Shown here: one piece after another, positions 8,822-18,834 of the stretch
Layout: every line of letters begins with the position of its first letter
Numbering within the stretch: the first letter of the stretch is position 1
NCBI GenBank assembly: GCA_041752235.1
Contig: JBGSHM010000006.1
Coordinates: forward strand, 163,427 to 227,426
Direction of reading: 5' to 3'
DNA: 64,000 bases
Source: SpSt-398 sp041752235
GTDB lineage: Bacteria; Bacteroidota; Bacteroidia; Chitinophagales; Chitinophagaceae
Notes under the pieces: generated by a model
What the model was told of the DNA's origin: nothing
Seen by the model: the letters and a program-made list of their open reading frames with translations, nothing else
Database searches by the model: none
Made by a program: the position numbers and the translations under genes

Positions 8822-10984
8822 TTAAGCCTGTAGTACAGGCTGCTGTTCCAAATAGAATTTTATTCCTTCGAGTACACCTTTTGACAATCGTTCCCTGGCA
8901 AAATAGATGTCTTCCATACCGCGAAGGCTTTCCAACTCCGGGCTGTAATTGCCCACAACAATACCTCGCGTTTTTCCCACCAGCATATCGATGTCATTGC
9001 CACTATTTCCAGCGGAGATAATTTGGCCAGGATTCAGTCCCCATTTTTCAGCCACGAATTGAACAGCGCTTCCTTTGTCGGCACGCACAGGAAGAAAATC
9101 AAGATATCGGTTTTCAGTAAGTAAAACTTTAAAACTTAGCTTTTGTTCCTCCAGTGCCTTCTCAATCATGGCGAGGTATTCAAGGGAAAATTGAGGTTCG
9201 GTATAATAGCTCAGTTTAAATGGCCACTGGGCTTCTTGTTCTTGCAAACGAATGCCTGGAATTTTTTGCAGTGCTTTTTCCAGCGTTTCCCTGTCCCACT
9301 GGGAGGTAATGTTTTTTTCCCAATCCGTATCGGCAATATAATCATGCCCATAATAAATCTCTGATCCGGCGGAACAGATCAAGGCATCCGGTACAGGCAG
9401 ATCATATTCGAGGATGGCCGATTTAGTCAATTCAAAGTTTCGTCCACTTGCTATGCCAAAGGCAAAGTCCATTTTATGGGCATTGATCCAATGTGATAGT
9501 TCCCGGAGTCCATATATATCTTTTCCCTCTGCGATGGTGCCATCCAGGTCTGTTACCAGGAACCATTTTTTTTCTGTGGTGCCGGTCTGCTCCTTGTTGG
9601 CTTTTGGATGGAGGATGGACATGACTTTTTGCACATAGGTTTCTGCATGTACATCCCAGGCATAGTGTTCGTTCACTCCCAAGACACCCTTTTCAGAGAA
9701 CATTTGCCATTTTGCCCGGTCACTTATGATGGATTTAATGGCTTGCGCAATGGTTGCAGGATCTTCTACATCGGTGAGTATTCCATTCTGGCAGGTTTCC
9801 AGGATTTCCCGGGGCCCCCCTGTTGGGGATGCGATGACCGGCAGTCCGCAGGAAGCGGATTCAACAATAGTTAACCCAAAATTCTCACCGGGTGTAGCAT
9901 TGACAAAAACGCCTTTGCTGTGCGCAGCAATTCGATAGATCTCGGGAACTTCTTTTTGTGGGTCATTTTTTTTAGGAATGGCCAGTTTCCCATATAGGTC
10001 GTATTTATCCAATAATAAAAGGAGATTGGTGAGGGTCTCTCGTTCGTCCTCTGGCATCTGACTGATTTCTTTGCGTACACCGGCAAATATGGCGAGATTG
10101 GCCATAGACTGCAATTCTTTGTCTTCACCGTAGGCTTGAATAATTGTTTCGAAGTTTTTCCTTTTGTCTGGTCTGCCAATGGAAACAATCAAAGGCTTAT
10201 CGTAATTGAATAAAAAGCGTTTTATTTCTGATGAAATTCGGTGTAGGGCTTGCTCCTGCGCTGGCTCCATAGTAAAATGAGACAAGCTTTGTCGATAATA
10301 GGGATAAAATACTTCCCGATCAATACCAGGGGGTATTACTGTGAAATGGCCCAGTGCGTGATTGTCGTACAGGGCATAATGTGTATCAATCTCATGTTGG
10401 GTACTGGTGATAATCAGCGCTGCTTCCTTTAATACTGTTTCCTCTGTTTCGATCCTTTTTTGCATTTGAAATTGGAGCTCTATCTTTTCCCTACTCATCC
10501 CTTGACGAAGGAGAATATTCTGTTTATTCCGTCCCAGGGAGTGCCCCGTTGATAGAAGTGGAATTTTCCAGTGTTTACTCAAGGCCAAAGCAATATAATT
10601 TCCATCCGCATAATGCCCATGTACTATATGTGGCTGATCATTCTCTTTTTGGGTAAATTGAATGGTATGCTGAATGAATTCGGATAGAAATTCCCACAGT
10701 GTTTCTTTTTTCCGGTAACGATTTCCTCCACAAGTTATTCGGATAATTCGCGCTTTTTCATTTACGGGTTCAATTTCCTGCCCGTACTCCGCGCTTACTT
10801 TTTTATCAATTATACGTCGGGTGAACAAATCAACTTTCCTGACCTGTGGGTGAGAAGACAAGGCGTTAAGTAATTCAAGGACATATTTAACCTGCCCTCC
10901 AGTGTCCTGATCTTTTCCAATTTCAGGTTTTTGCGCCCGGATAAGTCCATGCGGACTAAATAATTGTATGTATAGTCCCTTCAT
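8822..10984 (-). CDS. Sucrose-phosphate synthase with fused sucrose-phosphatase (GT4 + HAD-IIB)
   Basis: 720 residues in two modules. Residues 1-460 are a retaining GT4 glycosyltransferase of sucrose synthase/SPS type: QLFSPHGLIR and DTGGQVKYVLE at the N-terminus, HGHYADGN near 122, TGHSLGRNK near 146, SIGRPDKRKN near 268, and the E-x7-E motif at E367/E375. Residues 473-720 are a HAD phosphatase of sucrose-phosphatase type: TDLDGT at 478-483, ADKGSAV, and SAGNSGNDIDML. It would make sucrose-6-phosphate from UDP-glucose and fructose-6-phosphate and then dephosphorylate it. The phosphatase module rules out BshA, another GT4 enzyme. It diverges from a GH32-like hydrolase. Confidence 0.85.
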   Translation of the reverse strand: MKGLYIQLFSPHGLIRAQKPEIGKDQDTGGQVKYVLELLNALSSHPQVRKVDLFTRRIIDKKVSAEYGQEIEPVNEKARIIRITCGGNRYRKKETLWEFLSEFIQHTIQFTQKENDQPHIVHGHYADGNYIALALSKHWKIPLLSTGHSLGRNKQNILLRQGMSREKIELQFQMQKRIETEETVLKEAALIITSTQHEIDTHYALYDNHALGHFTVIPPGIDREVFYPYYRQSLSHFTMEPAQEQALHRISSEIKRFLFNYDKPLIVSIGRPDKRKNFETIIQAYGEDKELQSMANLAIFAGVRKEISQMPEDERETLTNLLLLLDKYDLYGKLAIPKKNDPQKEVPEIYRIAAHSKGVFVNATPGENFGLTIVESASCGLPVIASPTGGPREILETCQNGILTDVEDPATIAQAIKSIISDRAKWQMFSEKGVLGVNEHYAWDVHAETYVQKVMSILHPKANKEQTGTTEKKWFLVTDLDGTIAEGKDIYGLRELSHWINAHKMDFAFGIASGRNFELTKSAILEYDLPVPDALICSAGSEIYYGHDYIADTDWEKNITSQWDRETLEKALQKIPGIRLQEQEAQWPFKLSYYTEPQFSLEYLAMIEKALEEQKLSFKVLLTENRYLDFLPVRADKGSAVQFVAEKWGLNPGQIISAGNSGNDIDMLVGKTRGIVVGNYSPELESLRGMEDIYFARERLSKGVLEGIKFYLEQQPVLQA

Positions 10985-11034
10985 GTCCTAGTCACAATTT
11001 CGAATAATTGAAGTTAGCCATTTTCATTGAGAAA

Positions 11035-11042
11035 TACCTTTG
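11035..11042 (+). promoter_or_regulatory. -7 box TACCTTTG of a probable Bacteroidota promoter
   Basis: An exact match to TAnnTTTG in the 102-bp divergent gap between the sucrose-phosphate synthase and the GH32-like gene. A TTG at 11008-11010 is a possible -33 element, with a rather long spacer. Confidence 0.5.
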
Positions 11043-11086
11043 TATATTTAAAGAAATCATATCCAAAAAATTATAATTAATGCTTT

Positions 11087-12568
11087 ATGTACTCAGGTTC
11101 AGGGTATAGTGACTGGGAAATTGGAGATGTAACAATGATCATTGATAATGGTGTTTATCATTTATTTCATTTGATCATACCTAATCATGATTATATCGCT
11201 CATGCGGTATCAACTGATGGGATAAGTTGGAAGCGTGTTAGTAATGCGTTATTTGTGGGTGAACCAGGAGAATGGGATGATGACATGCTATGGACAATGC
11301 ATGTGTGTAAGCAGGATGAGAAGTTCCGTATGTATTATACAGGACTACGTCGAAAAGATAAAGGAGTGGTTACACGAATAGGGATAGCAGAATCGGATGA
11401 TCTCTTGAAATGGGTCAAAGTAAAGCATGCTGCTTATCCGCTGGGGCCTTCAGATGGGACAGATTATGAATCGCTTTCAAATAATCCAAGGAATTGGTTG
11501 AGTTTTCGGGATCCTTTTTTTATGGAGGTTAATCAGGAATCCTATATGTTGCTTTGTGCGCGAGTGGGTAAAGGTCCTGTATCCAGACGCGGGTGTGTGG
11601 GTTTATTCAAATGGTCTGGTGAACGATATCTGGCGCTTCCTCCGTTAATGCATCCCATGGCGTATGATGATGTGGAATGTCCTTGTGGGTTTGAATTGGA
11701 TGGAAAATATTATCTGATCGGTTCTATCCGGGAGGATGTGAAAGTGAGGTATTGGTTTGCAGATAAATTTCTTGGTGAATATCATTGTTTTCATGCGGAT
11801 GTGCTAATGCCGCAGGGCAATTATGCGGCCCGAATCTTGAAAGACAACGATCATTTACTGATCTACAATTTTTTTTATACTCATGGTCAAGTCAATTCGC
11901 TTCGGGTATTTCCACCACCGAAGGAATTAGGTACGGATGGGAAAGGAAGGCTTGTTTTAAAATCCTATTACCGCTGGGATGAAATGGCGTCTCAGCCAGT
12001 CTCACTTGATTCATTAGGCCATCCCATTCCCTTGTTTGAGAATCCGACCAATCGATTGGAATTTGAGGACGGGAAATGGACCTGTGGAGCGAGGAGTGGG
12101 TATGATATCTTTTGGTGGCCCAGGCCTTCTGCGAATTATATTTGGGAAGGTCGTTTAAAGGTTGAAGGTATGGGGAAATTTGGCCTGACAGTTTGTACAG
12201 ACGAGGAAGCCAATGGGTATTATATTTCTTTTGACCTAATCAATGGGCTGGTTCAATTTCGTGCCTGGGGCTATAATGCGAATAATCAAAAAAAGAATTT
12301 TGTATTTGAGAATATTCAATCCAATACGATCACCGTTCCTCATGACAGGGCTGTGGATTTCCGGCTGATTGTATTTGGAAATTATCTGGAGCTTTCCGTG
12401 GATGGGGTAGTAAAAATCACTTTAATTGACTATCAATGGTCGGGGTCAGGCTTGGGGTTATATTCAGCGTCTTCCATCATTTCTTTGCAGGAATCCACCA
12501 TTCGAAGTCTGCCTGCCGTGATTGATGAATATGCCAGTCAGGAGGAGGCGGAAAAGAAGGCCGTTTAA
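11087..12568 (+). CDS. GH32-like five-bladed beta-propeller glycoside hydrolase
   Basis: 493 residues. The catalytic propeller shows the GH32/GH68 signature pair: RDP at 141-143 (transition-state stabiliser) and ECP with E197 as candidate acid/base. The nucleophile region is diverged (GDVTMIIDNGVYHLFH, residues 13-28) rather than the classical NDPNG, so D14 or D20 could be the nucleophile. Residues from about 320 form a beta-sandwich-like domain (GKFGLTVCTDEEANGYYISF), as in invertases. No signal peptide is visible, so it may be cytoplasmic. Placement opposite a sucrose-phosphate synthase suggests sucrose or a fructoside as substrate; this is inference. Its stop overlaps that of purE. Confidence 0.7.
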   Translation: MYSGSGYSDWEIGDVTMIIDNGVYHLFHLIIPNHDYIAHAVSTDGISWKRVSNALFVGEPGEWDDDMLWTMHVCKQDEKFRMYYTGLRRKDKGVVTRIGIAESDDLLKWVKVKHAAYPLGPSDGTDYESLSNNPRNWLSFRDPFFMEVNQESYMLLCARVGKGPVSRRGCVGLFKWSGERYLALPPLMHPMAYDDVECPCGFELDGKYYLIGSIREDVKVRYWFADKFLGEYHCFHADVLMPQGNYAARILKDNDHLLIYNFFYTHGQVNSLRVFPPPKELGTDGKGRLVLKSYYRWDEMASQPVSLDSLGHPIPLFENPTNRLEFEDGKWTCGARSGYDIFWWPRPSANYIWEGRLKVEGMGKFGLTVCTDEEANGYYISFDLINGLVQFRAWGYNANNQKKNFVFENIQSNTITVPHDRAVDFRLIVFGNYLELSVDGVVKITLIDYQWSGSGLGLYSASSIISLQESTIRSLPAVIDEYASQEEAEKKAV

Positions 12569-13092
12569 TCAAATTTATTTTCCCAACCATCTTTCTTCAG
12601 CTTCTCTACTTTTTCGATCACTTCATTATTCAGTTTTTCTTTATAAGAAGTAACTGCAGCAGATACCATTGGTTCAAAAGCGCCGATAATCTCAGCGGCC
12701 AGGATGCCCGCATTTTTGGAGGCATTGAGTGCTACGGTAGCAACCGGAACACCATTGGGCATTTGAAGTATAGATAGTACAGAATCCCAGCCGTCTATTG
12801 AATTGGAGGACTTGATGGGGACCCCGATCACCGGTAAAGGTGTTATAGAGGCCACCATGCCTGGCAGATGCGCGGCGCCACCAGCCCCGGCAATGATTAC
12901 TTTCAGACCTCTTTCCCTCGCTTTTTGGGCGTACTCCACCATCCGAAGGGGTGTGCGATGTGCCGAAACCACGGTCACTTCATGAGCGATCTTGAACTCC
13001 TTCAGGATATCTGATGCAGCCTGCATAACAGATAGGTCGGAGTCGGATCCCATGATGATGCCGACGAGTGGGGGCGTAGAAGATTGGGGCAT
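12565..13092 (-). CDS. purE: PurE, N5-carboxyaminoimidazole ribonucleotide mutase
   Basis: 175 residues. Class I PurE motifs are present: IIMGSDSDL near residues 12-20, SAHRTP near 64, GAGGAAHLPGMVAS and GVPIKSSN. It converts N5-CAIR to CAIR in purine synthesis. purK lies about 5.7 kb away on the same strand, separated by an RND efflux operon, and purE has its own likely -7 box. It converges on the GH32-like gene with a 4-bp overlap of the two ends. Confidence 0.96.
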   Translation of the reverse strand: MPQSSTPPLVGIIMGSDSDLSVMQAASDILKEFKIAHEVTVVSAHRTPLRMVEYAQKARERGLKVIIAGAGGAAHLPGMVASITPLPVIGVPIKSSNSIDGWDSVLSILQMPNGVPVATVALNASKNAGILAAEIIGAFEPMVSAAVTSYKEKLNNEVIEKVEKLKKDGWENKFD

Positions 13093-13115
13093 ATATGTTT
13101 GATGATTAGAAGAGG

Positions 13116-13123
13116 CAAAATTA
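13116..13123 (-). promoter_or_regulatory. -7 box TAATTTTG upstream of purE
   Basis: An exact TAnnTTTG on the minus strand, ending 23 bp before the purE ATG. This suggests purE is transcribed separately from the tolC-type gene upstream. Confidence 0.5.
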
Positions 13124-13142
13124 CGGGCTTTTATCTGTAACC

Positions 13143-14459
13143 CTATCGAACCAGATCCCCCTTCAACCTTAATAATTCCGTTTCGGCCACTTTGGTATTA
13201 TACCTCGCAGCGATCAGGCGGTTATAGGCATCTTCCAGGCTCTTTTGGGCTTCGCGTAATTGAATGAAGGTGGCTGCGCCTAATTTGTAGGTTTGAAAGA
13301 CAATATCCACATTCTCTTTGGCGAGTAAGATATTGGCTTCTTCGAGGTCAAGCGCTTTTTTCTGTTGTTCATATTCCTTCCAGGCATTGATCACACTCAG
13401 GTTGATGAGTGAGCGCTGATTGTCATACACCAGTTTTTGATAATCTATATCCAGTTCGGCCTGCTTGATCAGTCGTTTGGTGTTGTAATTATTGAGAATA
13501 GGGATGGTGGCAGTAAGACCATAGTTTAAACCCCTGTTTCGGCTAAAAAGTGGTTGAAAGGGGTTGACCACGGCCTTGTTATCTGTCCGGTTGAAGTTGT
13601 AGTTGCTGTTAAATCCAAGAATGGGAAACCGGTCGGCCTTTCTTTCCTTCAGCGTCAAATAGGCAATATCTATATTCTTTTTATTGATCTGGAGTAGGGG
13701 ATTGGATTGTTCCAGGTTCTGCTGGATATCACCCAGTACGATTCCAAAATCCACCGGGATGGAATCAGATACATTATAATCCGTGCGGGTGGAGCCGGTG
13801 AGTTGATTGAGTTGCTGTTTAAGTTGGGTGATCAATGTCTCCTGGGTGAGGATAGCGGATCGCTGTGCATTCAGGTCCACTTTGCTTTGAAGTACATCGG
13901 GTTTGGCACCCACACCAATATCCAGTTTGTATTGCGCCAGTTTCACGCGTTCCTCATTGAGCGACATCTGCTCCTGGATGGCCTTTAGTTGTTGCTGTTG
14001 ACGAACAATACTGTAATAATTGGTGATCACCTGTGCAACGGTGTTGACGACCTGGTTCTTGATCGCGAGCTCTCCCAATTTTACAAACTCTTCGGCCTTA
14101 TCCCGGATCACAAACATCTTCATCCCGTCAAACAGGGTCCAGTTCAGCGAGAGGGAAGCCGTGAGGGTATTTGATTTCACGTCATTTCTTTCCCGCTTGG
14201 TTCCATCAGCAAATTCCTGCTTCTGGTCATTGTTATTCCAGGTTTGACCTGCATTGGCATTGAGCCGGGGAATAAATGCCGCATTGCGAAAGGAATAATC
14301 AAGGGCTGCTACCGCAGAATCATTACGGGAGAGACGGATATCATAATTGTTCTGCAAGGCTTGTTCGATGGCTTCTTCCAACGATAACAAGGTCTGTTGC
14401 GCCTGAAGGGCAATCAGGGAGAACAGGGAAAGGGATATTGTTCCAAAAAACTTTTTCAT
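13143..14459 (-). CDS. TolC family outer membrane efflux protein
   Basis: 438 residues from the ATG at 14459, chosen because it opens directly into a signal peptide (KKFFGTISLSLFSLIALQAQ). The body has two related halves of long heptad-rich helices, for example LSLEEAIEQALQNNYDI and LKLAQYKLDIGVGAKPDVLQ-like segments, typical of TolC/OprM proteins. It forms the outer membrane channel for the RND pump encoded directly upstream; the RND stop is 16 bp before this start. Third gene of a three-gene minus-strand operon. Confidence 0.92.
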   Translation of the reverse strand: MKKFFGTISLSLFSLIALQAQQTLLSLEEAIEQALQNNYDIRLSRNDSAVAALDYSFRNAAFIPRLNANAGQTWNNNDQKQEFADGTKRERNDVKSNTLTASLSLNWTLFDGMKMFVIRDKAEEFVKLGELAIKNQVVNTVAQVITNYYSIVRQQQQLKAIQEQMSLNEERVKLAQYKLDIGVGAKPDVLQSKVDLNAQRSAILTQETLITQLKQQLNQLTGSTRTDYNVSDSIPVDFGIVLGDIQQNLEQSNPLLQINKKNIDIAYLTLKERKADRFPILGFNSNYNFNRTDNKAVVNPFQPLFSRNRGLNYGLTATIPILNNYNTKRLIKQAELDIDYQKLVYDNQRSLINLSVINAWKEYEQQKKALDLEEANILLAKENVDIVFQTYKLGAATFIQLREAQKSLEDAYNRLIAARYNTKVAETELLRLKGDLVR

Positions 14460-14475
14460 GGTGTGTCCATTCAGT

Positions 14476-17400
14476 TTAAACATGGGCGGGTTCCGGATCA
14501 GGATTAAGGGTTTGTTGTTGATGTTGTTGTGCCGTGATCTTTTCGATCTCGCTGACCTTTTTATTCGTGGAAAGGAAAGAATACATGGCCGGGATCACAA
14601 AAAGGGTCAATATCAGCGAGAACAGGATACCACCTACAATAACAACACCCAGGGGTATACGGCTGGTGGCTGCTGCTCCTAACGACAAGGCCAGCGGCAA
14701 GGCACCCAATGACATCGCGAGACTGGTCATCAGGATAGGACGTAAACGCTGCGTAGCGGCATATACCGCTGCTTCTGTGCGACCCATTCCCTTAAGCCGG
14801 TTCTGATTGGCGAACTCCACGATCAGGATACCATTTTTGGTGACCAATCCGATCAACATGATCATACCGATCTGGGAGAATATATTGAGTGTATGGCCAA
14901 AAATCCAAAGCGATAATACAGCCCCGGCAATGGCGAGGGGTACAGTGACCATGATGATCAGCGGGTCAACAAAACTTTCAAACTGTGCGGCAAGGATCAG
15001 GAAGATCAGTCCGAGCGCGAGCAGGAAGGCAAAACTGGTATTGCTGGAACTTTCGGCAAAATCGCGCGAGGATCCTGACAGCGAGGTAGCAAAGGTTTCA
15101 TCGAGTAATTTATCAGCGATGTTTTGCATCTCTTCAATTCCGTCACCAATGGTTTTTCCCGGTTGAAGTCCCGCGGAAACCGTAGCGGATTTATACCGAT
15201 TGAAGTGATAGATCGTGGGAGGTGTATTGGATTCTTCCACATTTACCAGGTTATCCAGGCTGATCATTTCTCCCCGGCTATTTCTAACAAATAAGATCTT
15301 TAAATCATTAGGGTCATCCCGGTCGGCCCGGGTAACCTGTCCCATCACCTGGTATTGTTTTCCGTCTTTTGTAAAATAACCCAGCCTTCTGTTTGAATAA
15401 GCCAATTGCAAGGTTTCAGAAATGGCATTGACACTAACACCCAGTTCCGCCGCTTTGATCCGGTCAATTTGTACGCTGAGTTCAGGCTTATTGAACTTAA
15501 GGTCCACATCCACCTGTTGCAACACATCGCTTTTATTGGCCTCTTCAATGAACTTGGGAAGTATGGAGGTGAGTTTCTGGAAATTATTGTTCTGGATCAC
15601 AAAGGCGACGGGTTGTCCGCCTCTCCGACTCACCGAGATAGTTTGTTCCTGGATCGCAAAAGCACGGCCTTCATTGAATCGTGGGAGGTTACGGTTAACC
15701 ATATTCACAATATCGCCTTGTGATCGGGAGCGCAGACTGGGATCAATCAATGTTACGCGGACAAATCCCGTATTCGCATTACCAGATCCAGTGAAACCTG
15801 GGGAAGTAACACTTAATACCACTTCTTTTTCCGGCACGGAGTCCAGCATAAAACCTGATACACGGTCTACAATTTTATCCATCGCATCGAATGAAGTTCC
15901 TTCGGGTGCTGTCAATTGAAGCCTGAACTGGCTACGGTCTTCCATGGGAGCAAGTTCGGATTGTAATTGCCCTCCTATAAGAAAGATAGTAGCGGCACAA
16001 GCAAAAATGATGACTATAGCCGCCCCCCGAATCCGCATAAAGCCTTTTAATAACCGCTCGTATCCATTTTCCATTCCTCTGAAAAATGGTTCACTCTTAC
16101 GATAAAACCAGGAGTGTTGGTGGATATTTTTACGGGTTAATTTAACGTTGAGTACAGGTGTCAGGGTCAGTGATACAAAGGCAGAGATCAATACGGCGCC
16201 AGCGACCACGATGCCAAATTCACGGAACAAACTACCGACAAATCCTTGCAGGAAGATGATCGGTAAGAAAACGACAGCGAGGGTGATGGAGGTGGCGATG
16301 ACCGCGAAATAGATCTCTTTGGATCCTTCCAGGGCAGCCTGCCATTTACCCATGCCCTTTTCCATTTTCTTATAAATGTTTTCGGTGACCACGATACCAT
16401 CGTCCACCACCAGACCGGTAGCGAGTACAATGGCCAGCAAAGAGAGCACGTTGATCGTGTACCCCATGAGGTACATGATAAAGAAGGCTCCGATCAGCGA
16501 AACAGGGATATCGATCAGCGGGCGGATGGCGATGATCCAATCACGGAAGAAGAGGTAGATGATCAGGATCACCAATACAATTGCCACGATAAGCGTTTCT
16601 TCCACCTCCGCGATCGAGCGTTTGATGAACTTGGTCTGGTCAAGTGCGATATTGATCTTTACATCCTCGGGGACATCTTTTTTGATATCTTCCAGCCGTT
16701 TGTAAAATTCATCAGAGATGGAAACATAATTGGATCCGGGTTGTGGTACGATGGCCAACGCGATCATGGGGATCCCGCTTTCTTTAAGTACGGTCTCTTC
16801 GTTTTCCGGACCAAGCACTACATTGCCGATATCCTTCACGCGAATATCCGCGCCTCCAATATTTTGAATGATGACGTTTTCAAACTCTTCTTCTGTATTC
16901 AGGCGGCCAAATGTGCGGACGGTAAGTTCGGTGGTATTGCCTGAGATTTTTCCGGAAGGGAGTTCCACGTTTTCGCGAAGCAAAGCTGATTGTACATCCC
17001 CAGGGGTGAGTCCATAGGAAGTAAGTTTAGCGGGATCGATCCAGATCCGCATCGCATATCTTTTCTCTCCCCATATCTGGATACCCGAAACACCCGGAAT
17101 GGTTTGCAAACGTTCTACGAGTACATTATTCGCATACTCCGTCATCTGCAATTGGTTACGGGTATTACTTTGCACGGTCATGGAAAGGATGGCATCAGAA
17201 CTGGCATCGGCTTTGGATACCACCGGTGGCGCTTCGAGATCGGGTGGAAGGGAGCGGATAGCCTGTGATACTTTATCTCTTACATCATTGGCAGCCGCTT
17301 CCAGGTCAACACCCAGGTCAAATTCGACATTGATATTGCTGGTGCCATTGCTACTACTGGAGGTGATATTCTTGATCCCTGCAATACCATTCACCGCTTT

Positions 17401-17604
17401 TTCCAAGGGCTCTGTGATCTGGGTTTCGATGATATCTGCATTCGCACCGGCATAGGATGTACGCACGCTGATATTGGGTGGGTCAATGGCCGGGTAGTCG
17501 CGTACCCCCAGGAATTTAAATCCAATGATCCCAAACACCACAATGATGATGTTCATTACGATCGCCAGGATCGGTCGGCGTAAACTCAGTTCAGATATAT
17601 TCAT
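14476..17604 (-). CDS. RND efflux pump inner membrane transporter (HAE-1/AcrB-like)
   Basis: 1042 residues, normal for AcrB/MexB-type pumps. Seen: N-terminal helix beginning at SLRRPILAIVMN, a large periplasmic loop, the TM4 proton relay VVDDGIVVTEN with paired aspartates, a second duplicated loop, and the C-terminal helix set ending in GIMLIGLVTKNGILIVEFAN and RLRPILMTSLAM. The HAE-1-like sequence suggests export of hydrophobic or amphiphilic compounds rather than metals. It lies between the adaptor and TolC genes. The actual substrates cannot be read from sequence. Confidence 0.95.
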   Translation of the reverse strand: MNISELSLRRPILAIVMNIIIVVFGIIGFKFLGVRDYPAIDPPNISVRTSYAGANADIIETQITEPLEKAVNGIAGIKNITSSSSNGTSNINVEFDLGVDLEAAANDVRDKVSQAIRSLPPDLEAPPVVSKADASSDAILSMTVQSNTRNQLQMTEYANNVLVERLQTIPGVSGIQIWGEKRYAMRIWIDPAKLTSYGLTPGDVQSALLRENVELPSGKISGNTTELTVRTFGRLNTEEEFENVIIQNIGGADIRVKDIGNVVLGPENEETVLKESGIPMIALAIVPQPGSNYVSISDEFYKRLEDIKKDVPEDVKINIALDQTKFIKRSIAEVEETLIVAIVLVILIIYLFFRDWIIAIRPLIDIPVSLIGAFFIMYLMGYTINVLSLLAIVLATGLVVDDGIVVTENIYKKMEKGMGKWQAALEGSKEIYFAVIATSITLAVVFLPIIFLQGFVGSLFREFGIVVAGAVLISAFVSLTLTPVLNVKLTRKNIHQHSWFYRKSEPFFRGMENGYERLLKGFMRIRGAAIVIIFACAATIFLIGGQLQSELAPMEDRSQFRLQLTAPEGTSFDAMDKIVDRVSGFMLDSVPEKEVVLSVTSPGFTGSGNANTGFVRVTLIDPSLRSRSQGDIVNMVNRNLPRFNEGRAFAIQEQTISVSRRGGQPVAFVIQNNNFQKLTSILPKFIEEANKSDVLQQVDVDLKFNKPELSVQIDRIKAAELGVSVNAISETLQLAYSNRRLGYFTKDGKQYQVMGQVTRADRDDPNDLKILFVRNSRGEMISLDNLVNVEESNTPPTIYHFNRYKSATVSAGLQPGKTIGDGIEEMQNIADKLLDETFATSLSGSSRDFAESSSNTSFAFLLALGLIFLILAAQFESFVDPLIIMVTVPLAIAGAVLSLWIFGHTLNIFSQIGMIMLIGLVTKNGILIVEFANQNRLKGMGRTEAAVYAATQRLRPILMTSLAMSLGALPLALSLGAAATSRIPLGVVIVGGILFSLILTLFVIPAMYSFLSTNKKVSEIEKITAQQHQQQTLNPDPEPAHV

Positions 17605-17624
17605 ACTTCGCTTTTCGGGGGCGA

Positions 17625-18692
17625 TTAATTAATGATCTTATTAACGGCGATATTGGCATCGGGACGGATACTCAGCAATCCGGTTGTAACAACGGTATCT
17701 CCGGGCTTGAGTCCGGAAAGGATCTGTACCCTGGCTGAATCGCGTACACCGGTGATCACATCTACAAAAGTGGCTTTACCTCCGCGATAAAGGATCACTT
17801 TTTTTCCCCGCGCCTGGGGCACCACAGCTTGTGAAGGCACCAAAAGGGCATTGGGGTCTGGTTCAAACTGGAGTTTGACCTTGGCAAATACCCCCGGTAG
17901 CAGTAAGTTATCTTTGTTTTGAATGATCGATCGAACGGTGAGGCTGCGGGTATTTTCCGTTACAGATGATTCGGTGGCGATCACTTTGGCACTGCCTTCT
18001 TTATCGGAGCCTTCAAAGGTAAATTTCACGATCTGACCGGTATTTATCTTTCCACTGTATTTTTCAGGAACAGTGAAATCGAGTTTTAATTGATCGGTTT
18101 GATTGATGACAGCGATGATCGTGGCAGGGGTAACATAGGCGCCAGGGCTTATATTCTTTAATCCTAATTTACCATTGAAGGGTGCCCGGATCTCGGTCTT
18201 GGAAATACTGGTGCGGATGATATCGATATCCGCTTTGATATTGTTTACATTCAACAGACTGGCGTCATAATCTGATTTGCTGATGCCCTGTATCTGGAGC
18301 AACTGTGCCGAGCGTTCTTCATTTGTTTTGGCGATCTGTAACTGAACCTCCAGTTTGCGGAGTTGCGCCTGCAGGTCCGCGTCATAAAGCTTAACGAGCA
18401 GCGTGCCACGGCTTACATAACGTCCTTCTGAGAGGTTGAGCTGGGTGATGCGACCGGAAACCTCGGGATGTATCTCCGTGGCCTCACTGGCCACGATCGT
18501 GCCCGGGACTTCGATATTCTCTGCAAAGGGTTCCGATTTAACGAGGTAGGCATCCACCCGAATGGTCATATTTCGGGCCTGGGCAGCGGGTGCCGGTGCT
18601 TTATTCTCTTCTTTATTCTTACAGCCGGTCATCAGTACCAGGATCGTCAGCGGGAAGATCAATGCGGAAATAAGGACAGTCTTTGTTCTCAC
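17625..18692 (-). CDS. RND efflux periplasmic adaptor lipoprotein (MFP family)
   Basis: 355 residues from a GTG at 18692, which gives a short N-terminus, a hydrophobic stretch and a lipobox ending MTGC (C24). Longer starts would add about 24 unrelated residues. The order is that of AcrA/MexA proteins: a beta-barrel/lipoyl half (IEVPGTIVASEATEIHPEVS), a coiled-coil hairpin (RKLEVQLQIAKTNEERSAQL), the second lipoyl half (TEIRAPFNGKLGLKNISPGA) and a C-terminal membrane-proximal domain. It bridges the pump and the TolC channel. First gene of the operon, starting 143 bp downstream of purK. Confidence 0.92.
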   Translation of the reverse strand: MRTKTVLISALIFPLTILVLMTGCKNKEENKAPAPAAQARNMTIRVDAYLVKSEPFAENIEVPGTIVASEATEIHPEVSGRITQLNLSEGRYVSRGTLLVKLYDADLQAQLRKLEVQLQIAKTNEERSAQLLQIQGISKSDYDASLLNVNNIKADIDIIRTSISKTEIRAPFNGKLGLKNISPGAYVTPATIIAVINQTDQLKLDFTVPEKYSGKINTGQIVKFTFEGSDKEGSAKVIATESSVTENTRSLTVRSIIQNKDNLLLPGVFAKVKLQFEPDPNALLVPSQAVVPQARGKKVILYRGGKATFVDVITGVRDSARVQILSGLKPGDTVVTTGLLSIRPDANIAVNKIIN

Positions 18693-18834
18693 GTTATTAT
18701 TCAATTGGTTGGGTGGTAAAATTACAGGTAAAATCGGGTACGGAATTAGATTCCTTTTCCCCAAAAAACCTTCGAATGATCAGGCAAAAATCGAGGTCAA
18801 TCCATCAACGGCGCAAGGACGGGATAAAGGGGGA

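Noticed and set aside
8822..10984. BshA (GT4 enzyme of bacillithiol synthesis)
   Set aside because: The GT4 protein has SPS-type motifs and a fused sucrose-phosphatase domain, unlike BshA of about 380 residues.
14534..17455. Several plus-strand ORFs opposite the RND pump gene
   Set aside because: They are antisense shadows of a long, well-conserved gene and show no family features.
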